The notes: generated from the sequence alone by a model not told the origin. Counted from the stretch's first letter, positions 22,798 to 31,367 are shown. The stretch is DNA of 64,000 nt from Nonomuraea indica (GCF_002850745.1 NZ_KZ559479.1:98117-162116), one strand, 5' to 3'. Numbers and translations: made by a program.

Positions 22798-25103
22798 CCA
22801 CGGTGACCGAGGCGCCGGCCCCGCCCGGCGGCGCGACGGGCGTCCGCCCGGTGGGCGCGCCGGTCGACCGGGTGGACGGCCGGGAGAAGACCACGGGCGC
22901 GGCCCGCTACTCGGCCGAGTACCCCTATCCCGATCTGGCGCACGCCGCGCTCGTGCCCGCCACGATCGCGCGGGGCCGCGTCACGCGCATCGACACGGAC
23001 GAGGCGGCCGCCGTCACGGGCGTGCTGGCCGTGCTGACCCACCTGAACGCGCCCAAGCTGAAGCCGGCACGGCGGCCGACCCCGTTCGACCTGAGCGGCG
23101 CCGTCTCCGGCACGCCGGTCGACTACCTGGGCACCGACGAGGTCCACTGGGACGGCCAGCCGGTGGCGGTGGTCGTCGCCGAGAGCCTGGAGGCGGCACG
23201 GCACGCCGCCCGGCTGGTGCGCGTCGGCTACGAGGAGAGCCCGGCCACGGTCGACTTCGCGGCCGAGCTGGACCACGCCGAACCCGACAAGGGCAACCCC
23301 GTGCAGCCGGGCCGGACGGTCAAGGGTGACGCCCCGGCCGCGCTCGCCGCGGCGGCCGTCTCGGTGGACCTGCGTTTCCGCACGCCGCCGTACAACCACA
23401 ACGCGCTCGAACCGCACTCGACCACCGCGGTCTGGGACGGCGACCGGCTGACCGTGCATGAGGGGACCCAGCACATCGGCTGGCTGCGCAAACACCTGGC
23501 CAACCGGTTCGGCGTGCCGGCCGACGGGGTGCGCGTCGTCTCGACGTACGTCGGCGGCGCTTTCGGCGGCAAGTTCCGGGTGTGGGCCGGCACGCTCCTG
23601 GCGGCGCTGTCGGCGCGGGCGGTGGGCCGGCCGGTGCGGCTGATGCTGACCCGCGAGGAGGTCTACCGCACCGTGGGCGGCCGCACGCCGTCGGTGCAGC
23701 GGGTGGCGCTGGGCGCGCGGCCGGACGGCACGCTGACCGCGATCGTGCACACGGCGATCACCCGGACGGGACGCTCGGGTGGCGACGTCGAGCCGGTGAC
23801 GGGAGTCACCCGGCATCAGTACGCCTGCGACAACATCCTGGCCGAGCAGAAGCGGGCGCGACTGGACGTCCTGCCCAACACCACCATGCGGGCGCCGGGC
23901 GAGTCGATCGGCACGTTCGCGCTGGAGTCGGCCGTCGACGAGCTGGCCGTCCGGCTGGGCCTGGACCCGATCGAGGTGCGCATGCGCAACGATCCTGAGG
24001 TGGGCCCGGTGGACGGCAAGAAGTTCTCCCACCGCAGGGTGCGCGAGGCGTACGCGGCGGGCGCCGAACGGTTCGGCTGGGACAGGCGGGACCCGCGGCC
24101 GGGCTCGATGCGGGACGGCCGGTGGCTGGTCGGCATGGGGGTGGCCACGGCCTACCACCCGGCGCTCATGATGGGCGCGCAGGTGACGGTGCGGCTGTCG
24201 GCCGGCGGGTCGGTGCTCGTGCGGTGCGGGTTCCACGAGTTCGGCAACGGGGCCTCGACGGCGCAGACCCAGATCGCCGCGCAGGCGCTGGGGGTGCCGG
24301 TCGAGGCGGTGACGGTCGAGTACGGCTCCTCAGACCAGCCGGTGGGGCCGATGGGCGGCGGGTCGATACAGACGGCGAGCGTGGCCGCCGACCTGCTGGC
24401 CGCCTGCGAGAAGGTCAGGCGGGAGGTGCTCGACCTGGCCGGGCGGTCGCCCGACTCGCCGTTGCGCGGGTGCGCGCCAGGTGACGTCGAGGCGCGCGAC
24501 GGCGGGCTGTTCCGGGTGGGCCGGCCCGGCGCGGGGGAGACGTACGCGGTGATCCTCGGCCGGGCGGGTCGCGGCGAGGTGGAGGCGGCGGTCGGCACGG
24601 GGTCGCGGCTGGCCGGGGTGGCGGGGCAGGCGCGGTCGTTCGGCCGGGCGCTGCGCGGCCTGCGGGGGTTCGGCCGGGCGGCGACCGGGGCGCAGTTCTG
24701 CGAGGTGCGCGTCGACTCCGACACGGGCGAGGTGCGGGTCACGCGGTGGACGGGGGTGTTCGACATCGGCACGGTGGTCAACCCCAAGCTGGCCGGCAGC
24801 CAGCTGCGCGGCGGGATCGTCATGGGGCTGGGCATGGCGCTGGGCGAGGAGACGCTGGTGGACCCGCGTACCGGCCGGATCATGAACCCGAGCCTGGCGG
24901 AGTACCACATCCCGGTCCACGCCGACGTGCCGCGGATCGACGTGCACGTGCTGGACGACCCCGACCCGACGATGCCGCTCGGCGTGGTCGGGGCGGGGGA
25001 GGTGGGCATCACCGGGGTCGCCGCCGCGGTCGCGAACGCGGTGCGGCACGCGACGGGGCGGCGGCTGACCGAGCTGCCGATCACCCTGGACCAGCTGCTG
25101 TGA
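22794..25103 (+). CDS. Mo-hydroxylase molybdopterin-binding subunit (PaoC-like)
   Basis: A 769-residue catalytic subunit of the xanthine oxidase family. VDRVDGREKTTGAARYSAEY opens it; PYNHNALEPHSTTAVW, TYVGGAFGGKF and MRAPGE are cofactor-contact segments, and the active-site Glu is in GAGEVGIT (E736). With the PaoB-type FAD subunit it should be an aldehyde oxidoreductase using molybdopterin cytosine dinucleotide. No XdhC/PaoD-type maturation protein or MCD synthase is in the window, so maturation must be supplied elsewhere. GAGGAG precedes the ATG. Confidence 0.94.
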   Translation: MTTVTEAPAPPGGATGVRPVGAPVDRVDGREKTTGAARYSAEYPYPDLAHAALVPATIARGRVTRIDTDEAAAVTGVLAVLTHLNAPKLKPARRPTPFDLSGAVSGTPVDYLGTDEVHWDGQPVAVVVAESLEAARHAARLVRVGYEESPATVDFAAELDHAEPDKGNPVQPGRTVKGDAPAALAAAAVSVDLRFRTPPYNHNALEPHSTTAVWDGDRLTVHEGTQHIGWLRKHLANRFGVPADGVRVVSTYVGGAFGGKFRVWAGTLLAALSARAVGRPVRLMLTREEVYRTVGGRTPSVQRVALGARPDGTLTAIVHTAITRTGRSGGDVEPVTGVTRHQYACDNILAEQKRARLDVLPNTTMRAPGESIGTFALESAVDELAVRLGLDPIEVRMRNDPEVGPVDGKKFSHRRVREAYAAGAERFGWDRRDPRPGSMRDGRWLVGMGVATAYHPALMMGAQVTVRLSAGGSVLVRCGFHEFGNGASTAQTQIAAQALGVPVEAVTVEYGSSDQPVGPMGGGSIQTASVAADLLAACEKVRREVLDLAGRSPDSPLRGCAPGDVEARDGGLFRVGRPGAGETYAVILGRAGRGEVEAAVGTGSRLAGVAGQARSFGRALRGLRGFGRAATGAQFCEVRVDSDTGEVRVTRWTGVFDIGTVVNPKLAGSQLRGGIVMGLGMALGEETLVDPRTGRIMNPSLAEYHIPVHADVPRIDVHVLDDPDPTMPLGVVGAGEVGITGVAAAVANAVRHATGRRLTELPITLDQLL

Positions 25104-25126
25104 CGGGCTCCGTGGCCGGATCCAAG

Positions 25127-25139
25127 GAACCGGTGGTTC
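25127..25139. promoter_or_regulatory. Inverted repeat GAACC-GGT-GGTTC before the second TetR
   Basis: Perfect 5-bp arms with the centre GGT lie 14 bp before the TetR GTG start. The core matches that of the operator at 21038-21060, so both regulators may bind both sites. Confidence 0.68.
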
Positions 25140-25152
25140 GTAGACTGGCGGC

Positions 25153-25827
25153 GTGACGACGTTCCAGCGTGCGCGGAGCGAGGAACAGCGCGCGATCCGC
25201 CGGCGGGCGATCCTCGACGCCACGGCGGCGATGCTCGACGAGATGCCGGTGGGCGATATCAGCCTCAACGAGCTGAGCCGGCGCGTCGGGCTGGCCAAGT
25301 CCAACGTGCTGCGCTATTTCGACTCGCGGGAGGCGATCCTGCTGGAGCTGCTGGACCGCGCCCGGCGGGAGTGGACGGCCGAGCTGCCCGGCCTGCTCGC
25401 GGCCGAGATCGACCCGGCGGGCCCGGCGGCAGGGCGCGGCGACCGGTTCGCCGCGGTGCTCGCCCGTTCGCTGGCGCGGCGGCGGGTGCTGTGCGACCTG
25501 CTCAGCGCCCAGGCCGGGGTGCTGGAGCACAACGTCTCCGCCGAGGTCGCGGCCCGCCACAAGAGGGCCGCGCTGGCGAACGTCGGTGAGCTGGCCGCGC
25601 TGGCGGCACGTCACCTGCCCGAGCTGGGGGAGCTGGCGCGCCCGTTGTGCGCGCAGGCGATCCTGGTGACGGGAGCCGTCTGGACGCACGCGCGGCCGTC
25701 GCCGGCGATGCTCGCCGCCTACGAGGCCGATCCGTCGCTCGCGGTGCTGAGGACGGACTTCGCCCGCATGCTGGAGGAGACGCTGGCGACCCTGGTGGCC
25801 GGCGCGCTGGCCCGCGCCGCCCGCTGA
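25153..25827 (+). CDS. TetR-family regulator, right of the Mo-hydroxylase operon
   Basis: A 224-residue TetR protein. RRRAILDATAAMLDEMPVGD is followed by RRVGLAKSNVLRYFDSREAI, so its recognition helix matches that of the TetR at 20322 except for one residue (L for V). Both share a mid-domain with LLxxQ...LEHNVS. It lies 49 bp after the large subunit on the same strand, preceded by its own inverted repeat. The stop codon falls inside a 33-bp tandem duplication. Confidence 0.92.
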   Translation: MTTFQRARSEEQRAIRRRAILDATAAMLDEMPVGDISLNELSRRVGLAKSNVLRYFDSREAILLELLDRARREWTAELPGLLAAEIDPAGPAAGRGDRFAAVLARSLARRRVLCDLLSAQAGVLEHNVSAEVAARHKRAALANVGELAALAARHLPELGELARPLCAQAILVTGAVWTHARPSPAMLAAYEADPSLAVLRTDFARMLEETLATLVAGALARAAR

Positions 25828-25890
25828 GAGCGGTCGTGGGCGGCTCGCGGCGCCCGCTGAGAGCGGTCGCGGGCGGCTGCCGGCGCCCGT
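25818..25890. repeat. 33-bp tandem duplication containing the TetR stop
   Basis: Units 25818-25850 and 25851-25883 differ at three positions, and a 7-bp third start follows. Each unit begins CGCCCGCTGAGAGCGG, so the TGA stop is carried in both copies. Confidence 0.88.
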
Positions 25891-25948
25891 GGGCGAGCTT
25901 GTCGGGCCGGCCTGGCCGCACGCGTCGTGCACGGACTTCCCCGGGCGC

Positions 25949-26713
25949 CTACCGGCGGGTGTCCGTCGGGTCCAGCCGCAGGCGGTCGGCCAGCCCGGCG
26001 GCGGTGAAGGCGGCCACCAGGTCCTCCAGGCCCTCGGTGAAGTGCGCCCAGCTGTCGTAGTGCACCGGCACGACCCGGCGGGCGCCGAGGATCTCGGCGG
26101 CCTGGGCGGCCTGGGCGCTGTCGAGGACCAGCGGCGCGCCGTCGAACAGGACGGGGAAGCGGGGAGCCCCGGCGAAGAGGATGGCGGTGTCCACCGGGCC
26201 GAAGCGCTCGGCGATCTCCTTGACCGCGTCGAGGGAGGCGTTGTCGCCGCTCACGTAGACCGTGGGCAGCCCCTCTCCGGTCAGCGCGAATCCGACGACC
26301 TGCCCGGTGATCGGTTCGACCAGCTCTCGGGCGCCGGGCCCGTGGATGGCGGGCAGTCCCGTCACGGTGATCGTGCCGCCTCCGGGACGGTCCAGGTCGA
26401 TCGACTCCCAGTCGGCCAGCCCCCTGGCTCCGCCTCCGAGGCGTCGCGCGCCACCGGGCGTGGTGAGGGTGAGGGGGACGTCGGCGAGCAGGGCCCGGCC
26501 GGAGTCGTCGAGGTTGTCGGGGTGCTCGTCGTGGGAGAGGAGGACCACGTCGATGCGGCCGAGCTCGGCGGGGCCGGCGGCGGGGGGCGCGGTCTTGGTC
26601 AGCGGCCGGCCACCGGGTCTCGGGTAGCCGCCGGGTGCGTCGAAGGTCGGATCGGTGAGGAACCTCAGCCCGCCGTACTCGAAGAGGGCGGTCGGGCCGC
26701 CGAGGACGCGGAC
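25949..26713 (-). CDS. Metallo-beta-lactamase-fold hydrolase (UlaG-like), start codon missing
   Basis: The conserved protein begins VRVLGGPTALFEYGGLRFLT and DPTFDAPGGYPRPG, includes the metal motif SHDEHPDNLDDSGR, YVSGDNAS and the late His in VPVHYDSWAHFTEG. It belongs to the UlaG/YtnP-like MBL group of about 255 residues. In this frame no ATG, GTG or TTG exists between an in-frame TGA (26725-26723) and a GTG deep inside at 26548; the family start falls on a GTC at 26713-26711. Either translation uses a rare start, a base is wrong, or the gene is newly inactive. It is divergent from a CGNR regulator across four operator copies. Confidence 0.75.
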   Translation of the reverse strand, partial: VRVLGGPTALFEYGGLRFLTDPTFDAPGGYPRPGGRPLTKTAPPAAGPAELGRIDVVLLSHDEHPDNLDDSGRALLADVPLTLTTPGGARRLGGGARGLADWESIDLDRPGGGTITVTGLPAIHGPGARELVEPITGQVVGFALTGEGLPTVYVSGDNASLDAVKEIAERFGPVDTAILFAGAPRFPVLFDGAPLVLDSAQAAQAAEILGARRVVPVHYDSWAHFTEGLEDLVAAFTAAGLADRLRLDPTDTRR

Positions 26714-26721
26714 GGGAACTG

Positions 26722-26813
26722 CTCACGGATCGTGCCGGTAGAAGCCATGACCACAACACCTCACGGATAGGAAGCGGGTTATCCGTGAGTGACGGTAGCG
26801 GTTTCTCACGGAT
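26722..26813. promoter_or_regulatory. Four copies of CTCACGGAT, CGNR operator cluster
   Basis: CTCACGGAT occurs at 26722-26730, 26760-26768 and 26805-26813, and inverted (ATCCGTGAG) at 26781-26789. The pair 26760/26781 makes a perfect 9-bp inverted repeat with 12-bp spacer. All lie in the divergent region before the CGNR gene, the obvious binder. Confidence 0.85.
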
Positions 26814-26837
26814 GAGCGCAAGCCGTACCATGAGGGC

Positions 26838-27440
26838 ATGGAGGAGAGCGCCCCCGCCACGCCTGCCCCGCCGTCCGCGCCGGGGGCGGAGCAGTATCCC
26901 GCCCTCGACTTCGCCAACAGCGCCATCGCCCTGCCCGGCGGCCAGTTCGTCGACCTCCTGGGCACCCCGGCGGACGCCGGCCGGTGGCTCGCCGACCACG
27001 GCCTCGCTCCCGCCGGCACCGACGCCGGGCTGCGCGAGATGTGCGCGGCTCAGCTGCGCACCCTGCGCGAACAGATCCGGGCGCTGCTCGCCTCCCAGGT
27101 GGACGGGCACCCCGTCCCCACCGGCGCGCTCAACGCCGTCAACGACGCGCTGACCCGCGCCCCCGCGTCCGACCTGCTGCGCTGGGACCCCACCCGCGGC
27201 CTCTACCGCGCCGCCCCGCACCCCACCACCCAGATCGTCGACCACGCTCTGGCGACGCTGGCCGCCAGCGCCGCCGACCTGCTCACCGGCCCCGACGCCG
27301 GACGCCTCACCGCCTGCGGCTCCGCTCCCTGCAACCGCTACCTGCTGCGGCACGGCCGCCGCACCTGGTGCTCGGTGCGCTGCGGCGACCGCGCCCGCGC
27401 CGCCCGCGCCTACGCCCGCCGGGCTCAGGTCGGCCCATGA
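26838..27440 (+). CDS. CGNR zinc-finger regulator (ABATE domain)
   Basis: A 200-residue protein of the COG5516 type: an N-terminal ABATE domain (YPALDFANSAIALPGGQFVD, LLRWDPTRGLYR) and a C-terminal CGNR zinc finger with Cys pairs in ACGSAPCNRYLL and WCSVRCGDRARAARAY (the CGNR box reads CGDR). These are predicted stress- or xenobiotic-responsive regulators with little experimental data. It is divergent from the metallo-beta-lactamase-fold gene, and four copies of a 9-bp word fill the gap. Its stop lies in a 34-bp direct repeat. Confidence 0.9.
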   Translation: MEESAPATPAPPSAPGAEQYPALDFANSAIALPGGQFVDLLGTPADAGRWLADHGLAPAGTDAGLREMCAAQLRTLREQIRALLASQVDGHPVPTGALNAVNDALTRAPASDLLRWDPTRGLYRAAPHPTTQIVDHALATLAASAADLLTGPDAGRLTACGSAPCNRYLLRHGRRTWCSVRCGDRARAARAYARRAQVGP

Positions 27441-27474
27441 CGCCCGTGCCCGCCGGGCCCAGGCCGGCCCATGA
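27407..27474. repeat. 34-bp direct duplication at the CGNR stop codon
   Basis: Units 27407-27440 and 27441-27474 both end in GGCCCATGA, so the stop TGA is repeated 34 bp downstream. They match at most positions. Confidence 0.8.
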
Positions 27475-27487
27475 CGCCGGCCGGCCC

Positions 27488-27531
27488 GGTCACCCGCCAG
27501 GTCACCCGCCAGGTCACCCGCCAGGTCACCC
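27488..27531. repeat. 12-bp tandem repeat (GGTCACCCGCCA) at the DUF2945 stop
   Basis: Three full units and an 8-bp partial unit. On the minus strand each unit contains TGA; the outermost provides the DUF2945 stop (27526-27528). Confidence 0.88.
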
Positions 27532-27768
27532 CTGTGACGGTCCCTCGCCGTCCTCGTGCAGCGCCGACGGCTTGTGGACGGCCTTCTTGCCGGTGCCGGA
27601 GCTGCGGACGACGTACTGGGGCTCGTCCTCGGACGCCGCGACGGTGCGGCCCGCCTCCCGCGTCCGCTCGGTGATCTTCTTCTCCACCGTGCCGTGGACG
27701 GTGTTCCCATGGCTCCGCCACGTGACCTCGTCACCGATGCCGGGCTCTTTGTCGCGCTTGTCACCCAT
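27526..27768 (-). CDS. DUF2945 (HVA1/TUDOR-like) protein
   Basis: An 80-residue protein. IGDEVTWRSHGNTVHGTVEK, DEPQYVVRSS and GKKAVHKPSALHE match the small HVA1-type TUDOR domain family, widespread and of unknown role. The ATG at 27768 gives MGDKRDKEPG. Its 3' end lies in a 12-bp tandem repeat. It converges with the CGNR gene and is divergent from an SDR-DUF2867 gene. Confidence 0.88.
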   Translation of the reverse strand: MGDKRDKEPGIGDEVTWRSHGNTVHGTVEKKITERTREAGRTVAASEDEPQYVVRSSGTGKKAVHKPSALHEDGEGPSQG

Positions 27769-27900
27769 GCGCTCCGCGCTACCCTGGCGTGCGCGCGCAC
27801 TCCGCTCCGCGGGCAAATTCCCGCTTTACCCCTGATCCGGATCGACCGTGGTTCGGGCGGAACTCTCCCGGGCAGCCGCCCGTGAGGGAGAGGGGGTGCC

Positions 27901-29373
27901 GTGGCGCGTTGCCTGGTCACCGGGGCGACCGGTTACATCGGCGGCCGGCTGGTCCCCGAACTGCTCGCGGCCGGCCACGAGGTCCGCTGCATGGCGCGCT
28001 CCCCCGACCGGCTGCGCGACCTGCCGTGGGCGGACCGCGTCCAGGTGGCGGTGGCCGACGCGACCGACCCCGAGCGGTCCCGGGCGGCCCTCGACGGCGT
28101 CGAGGTGGCGTACTACCTCGTGCACACGATGGGCGCGACCGGCCGGTTCGCCGAGCGCGACCGGCTGGCGGCGCGGACGTTCGCCGAGGCGGCGGCACGG
28201 GCCGGGGTGCGCCGCATCGTCTACCTCGGCGGGCTCGTCCCCGACGAGCGGCTCTCCCCGCACCTGCGTTCCCGGGCCGAGGTCGGCGAGATCTTCCTGC
28301 GAGGCGACGTCCCGGCGGTGGTGCTGCGCGCCGCGATGATCATCGGGTCGGGTTCGGCGTCGTTCGAGATGCTGCGTTACCTGACCGAGCGGCTGCCCGT
28401 CATGAGCACTCCGCGCTGGGTGCGCAGCCGCACGCAGCCCATCGCCGTGCGTGACGTGCTGCGTTACCTCACCGCCTGGGCCGGCGTGCCCGGCACGGTC
28501 AACAGGGCGTTCGACATCGGCGGCCCCGACGTGCTGACCTACGCGGGCATGATGCACGGGTACGCCTCCGTCGCCGGTCTGCCCCGACGGGTGATCATCC
28601 CGGTCCCGCTGCTCAGCCCGAGGCTGTCGAGCCTGTGGGTCGGGCTGGTCACGCCGGTTCCGCCGGGCATCGCGCGGCCGCTGGTGGAGTCGCTGCGCAA
28701 CGAGGCGGTCTGCCGCGAGCACGACATCGCCCGGTACGTGCCCGACCCGCCCGACGGGCTGATCGGCTTCCGCCAGGCGGTGGCCCTGGCCCTGACGAAG
28801 ATCAAGGGAGCCGACGTGGCCACCCGGTGGTCGTCGGCCTCCCACCCCGGCGCCCCGAGCGAACCGCTGCCGACCGACCCGGCCTGGGCGGGCGGCAGCC
28901 TCTACGTCGACGAGCGCAGCCGTGAGGTGGCCGCCGCCCCTCAGACGCTGTGGCAGGTCATCGAGGGCATCGGCGGGAACAACGGCTGGTACTCCTTCCC
29001 CGTCGCCTGGCAGGCCCGGGGGCTCCTGGACCGGCTCGTCGGCGGGGTCGGGCTGCGGCGCGGCCGACGGGACGCCGCCCGGCTGCGGGTGGGCGACTCC
29101 ATCGACTTCTGGCGCGTGGAGGAGGTGCTGCCCGGGCGGCTGCTGCGGCTGCGCGCCGAGATGCGGCTGCCCGGCCTGGCCTGGCTCGAACTCGGCGTCA
29201 CCCGCTCCGGCGACCGCACCGTCTACACCCAGCGGGCGATCTTCCACCCGCGCGGCCTGCTCGGCCACCTCTACTGGTGGGCGATCTCGCCGTTCCACGG
29301 CCTGATCTTCGGCCGGATGCCCGTCAACGTGGCGGCGGCCGCCGCACGGAACGAGTCCCGGCCGTCCGGGTAG
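27901..29373 (+). CDS. NAD(P)-binding SDR fused to DUF2867
   Basis: A 490-residue fusion. Residues 1-220 are an atypical SDR with VTGATGYIGGRLVPELL and the motif VAYYLVHTMG; the C-terminal 150 residues (AAAPQTLWQVIEGIGGNNGW, LRLRAEMRLPGLAWLEL, RAIFHPRGLLGHLYWW) are DUF2867, a START-like fold. The fusion is common in bacteria, with unproven substrate; the second domain may bind a hydrophobic ligand. It starts at GTG 27901 after GAGAGG. Confidence 0.9.
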   Translation: MARCLVTGATGYIGGRLVPELLAAGHEVRCMARSPDRLRDLPWADRVQVAVADATDPERSRAALDGVEVAYYLVHTMGATGRFAERDRLAARTFAEAAARAGVRRIVYLGGLVPDERLSPHLRSRAEVGEIFLRGDVPAVVLRAAMIIGSGSASFEMLRYLTERLPVMSTPRWVRSRTQPIAVRDVLRYLTAWAGVPGTVNRAFDIGGPDVLTYAGMMHGYASVAGLPRRVIIPVPLLSPRLSSLWVGLVTPVPPGIARPLVESLRNEAVCREHDIARYVPDPPDGLIGFRQAVALALTKIKGADVATRWSSASHPGAPSEPLPTDPAWAGGSLYVDERSREVAAAPQTLWQVIEGIGGNNGWYSFPVAWQARGLLDRLVGGVGLRRGRRDAARLRVGDSIDFWRVEEVLPGRLLRLRAEMRLPGLAWLELGVTRSGDRTVYTQRAIFHPRGLLGHLYWWAISPFHGLIFGRMPVNVAAAAARNESRPSG

Positions 29374-29398
29374 GCCACGCCGACACGGGCGGCGGCAT

Positions 29399-29429
29399 TT
29401 GACCTGGAGCCCGCTCCAGGCGACATGGT
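29399..29429 (+). promoter_or_regulatory. MerR-type promoter before the aldo-keto reductase
   Basis: TTGACC (29399-29404) and CATGGT (29424-29429) have a 19-bp spacer holding the perfect inverted repeat CTGGAGC-CC-GCTCCAG (29404-29419). It matches the element next to the MerR gene at 16383-16413. Confidence 0.85.
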
Positions 29430-29435
29430 GGAACC

Positions 29436-30305
29436 ATGCACGACGCCATGAGAACGCGCACCATCGGTCACCGTCACGTCGGGGTCATCGGACTGGGCGC
29501 CATGCCCATGTCGGTGGCCGGGCACATGCCGGACGAGAGGCAGGCGATCCGTACCGTTCACGCCGCCCTGGACGCCGGCATCACCCTGATCGACACCGCC
29601 GACGCCTACACTCCCTCGCACACCGACATCGGCCACAACGAGCGCCTGGTCGCCCGCGCCCTATCCCAGTGGTCGGGCGACGCCGGCACCGTGCTCGTCG
29701 CGACCAAGGGCGGGCACACCCGCACGCCCGGCGGCGGCTGGTCCGTCGACGGCAGCCCGGCGTACCTCAAGCAGGCCTGCGACCGCTCCCTCAAGGCCCT
29801 CGGCGTGGACAGCATCGGCCTCTACCAGCACCACCGGCCCGACCCGGCGGTGCCGTACGAGGAGACCATGGGCGCGCTGAAGGAACTGCACGACGCGGGC
29901 AAGATCCAGATGGCCGGCATCTCGAACGCCGGCCCGGACCAGATCAGGCTCGCGCACGACATCCTCGGCGACCGCCTGGTCAGCGTCCAGAACGAGTACT
30001 CTCCGCGCTTCCGCTCCAGCGAGCCGGAGATCGACGTCTGCGCCGAGCTCGGCCTGGCCTTCCTTCCCTGGTCCCCGCTGGGCGGCATGAGCAGCGCCGG
30101 GGAGCTGGGCCGGCGGCACGCCGCCTTCACCGAGATCGCCGAGGCGCACGGCGTCTCCCCGCAGCAGGTCTGCCTCGCGTGGGAGCTCGCCCGCAGCCCC
30201 GTCGTCATCCCGATCCCCGGAGCCAGCCGCCCGGAGACGATCCTCGACTCCGTCGCGGCGGCCACGCTGGAGCTCGGCGAGGAGGAACTCGCCCGCCTCG
30301 GCTGA
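29436..30305 (+). CDS. Aldo-keto reductase
   Basis: A 289-residue NADPH-dependent reductase. The catalytic set is present: D52 and Y57 in IDTADAYTPS, K90 in VATKGGHT, H131 in YQHHRPD; the NADP end is VIPIPGASRPETILDS. It reduces aldehydes or ketones. The ATG at 29436 (or 29448) is only 6 bp beyond the -10 box, so the message is nearly leaderless. No MerR gene is next to it; the matching regulator is at 15924, beside a truncated reductase under the same promoter type. Confidence 0.93.
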   Translation: MHDAMRTRTIGHRHVGVIGLGAMPMSVAGHMPDERQAIRTVHAALDAGITLIDTADAYTPSHTDIGHNERLVARALSQWSGDAGTVLVATKGGHTRTPGGGWSVDGSPAYLKQACDRSLKALGVDSIGLYQHHRPDPAVPYEETMGALKELHDAGKIQMAGISNAGPDQIRLAHDILGDRLVSVQNEYSPRFRSSEPEIDVCAELGLAFLPWSPLGGMSSAGELGRRHAAFTEIAEAHGVSPQQVCLAWELARSPVVIPIPGASRPETILDSVAAATLELGEEELARLG

Positions 30306-30314
30306 CCGCGGGGC

Positions 30315-30333
30315 AGGACGGTTCAGCCGTCCT
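30315..30333. terminator. Hairpin between convergent genes
   Basis: AGGACGG and CCGTCCT flank a TTCAG loop that contains the LLM-gene stop codon (30323-30325). It can serve both the reductase and the convergent LLM gene. Confidence 0.6.
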
Positions 30334-31237
30334 TCCGCGCGGTCGCCTCGCGTACGGCCGGGGCGATCTCCGCGGCCCAGCGGCCGAGCGTGACGGGATC
30401 CGGCGCGGAGTGATCGGCGGCGAAGAGCGTGAAACCCGACGCGCCGTGCTCCAGGACGGCGCCGGTCAGCTCCTCGACCCACTGGCCGACGGAGCCGCCG
30501 ATCCAGCGGCCGTCGCCGTCGCGGGTGGCGGGCAGCGGCCGCTCGGTGACGCGTCCGGGGAAGTTGAAGACGGTGCGGATCTCGCGGGGGTCGCGGCCCG
30601 CGGCGGCCGCCGCCTCGTCGATGATCGGCCGCGAGGTCCGGTACCGCTCGCTGAGCCAGTCGGCCGCGTGGCCGGGGATCCAGCCGTCGGCCACGCGGCC
30701 GGTGGCAGCCAGCGATCGAGGGCCGACCGATCCGGTCCACACGGGAGGTGCGGCCACCGGAGCCGGCTCGATCCGCTCGACCTGGTAGTGGCGGCCCCGG
30801 TAGGTGACCGGGGGGCCGCCGCCCGACAGCAGCCTGACCAGGACGATCGCCTCCTCGAAGGCGTCCACGGCGTCGCTCGGCGACAGCCGTGGCACGCCCA
30901 TGGCGGAGATCCGGTCCCACAGCCCGCCCGCGCCCATGCCGAGCACGACGCGGCCGCCGGACAGCGCCGACAGCGACGTCACCGTCCGCGCCAGCATGGC
31001 AGCGGGCCGGGTCGGCAGGTTGGTGACGTTGGCGAAGCCGGAGATGCGCCGCGTACGCCCGAGGACGAAGGCGAGGGAGGCATAGGCGTCCAGGCGCCCG
31101 CCGAGGTAGGGATGGTCCGACAGCGAGAACAGGTCGAGCCCGTCACGATCGGCCTGCTGGACCAGGCTCAGCAACTCCGGCGCCTGCTCGACGCCGCTGT
31201 GCGCGCCGAAGCCGAAGACGACTTCTCGTACAGACAA
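30323..31237 (-). CDS. LLM-class flavin-dependent oxidoreductase (F420-type)
   Basis: A 304-residue luciferase-like TIM barrel. FSLSDHPYLGGRLDAY, RTRRISGFANVTNLPTRPAA, GGRVVLGMGAGGLWD and APPVWTGSVGPRSLA are the usual conserved stretches; actinobacterial members commonly use F420. A substrate cannot be inferred. The start is a TTG at 31237 behind AAGGAAGG. It is on the same strand as, and 130 bp downstream of, the flavin oxidoreductase gene, possibly in its regulon. Confidence 0.9.
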   Translation of the reverse strand: MSVREVVFGFGAHSGVEQAPELLSLVQQADRDGLDLFSLSDHPYLGGRLDAYASLAFVLGRTRRISGFANVTNLPTRPAAMLARTVTSLSALSGGRVVLGMGAGGLWDRISAMGVPRLSPSDAVDAFEEAIVLVRLLSGGGPPVTYRGRHYQVERIEPAPVAAPPVWTGSVGPRSLAATGRVADGWIPGHAADWLSERYRTSRPIIDEAAAAAGRDPREIRTVFNFPGRVTERPLPATRDGDGRWIGGSVGQWVEELTGAVLEHGASGFTLFAADHSAPDPVTLGRWAAEIAPAVREATARKDG

Positions 31238-31367
31238 GGGTCTGCCTTCCTTTTTCGATCGGGTGGTTCATCGTCGATGGGGGTGATCACCGGGCGTCCG
31301 CCCGGAGGGCGGGCTCGGGTCCGTCCGGCGCGGGCGGCGCGAACGGCTCGTCCGCGGCTCCGCTCCT

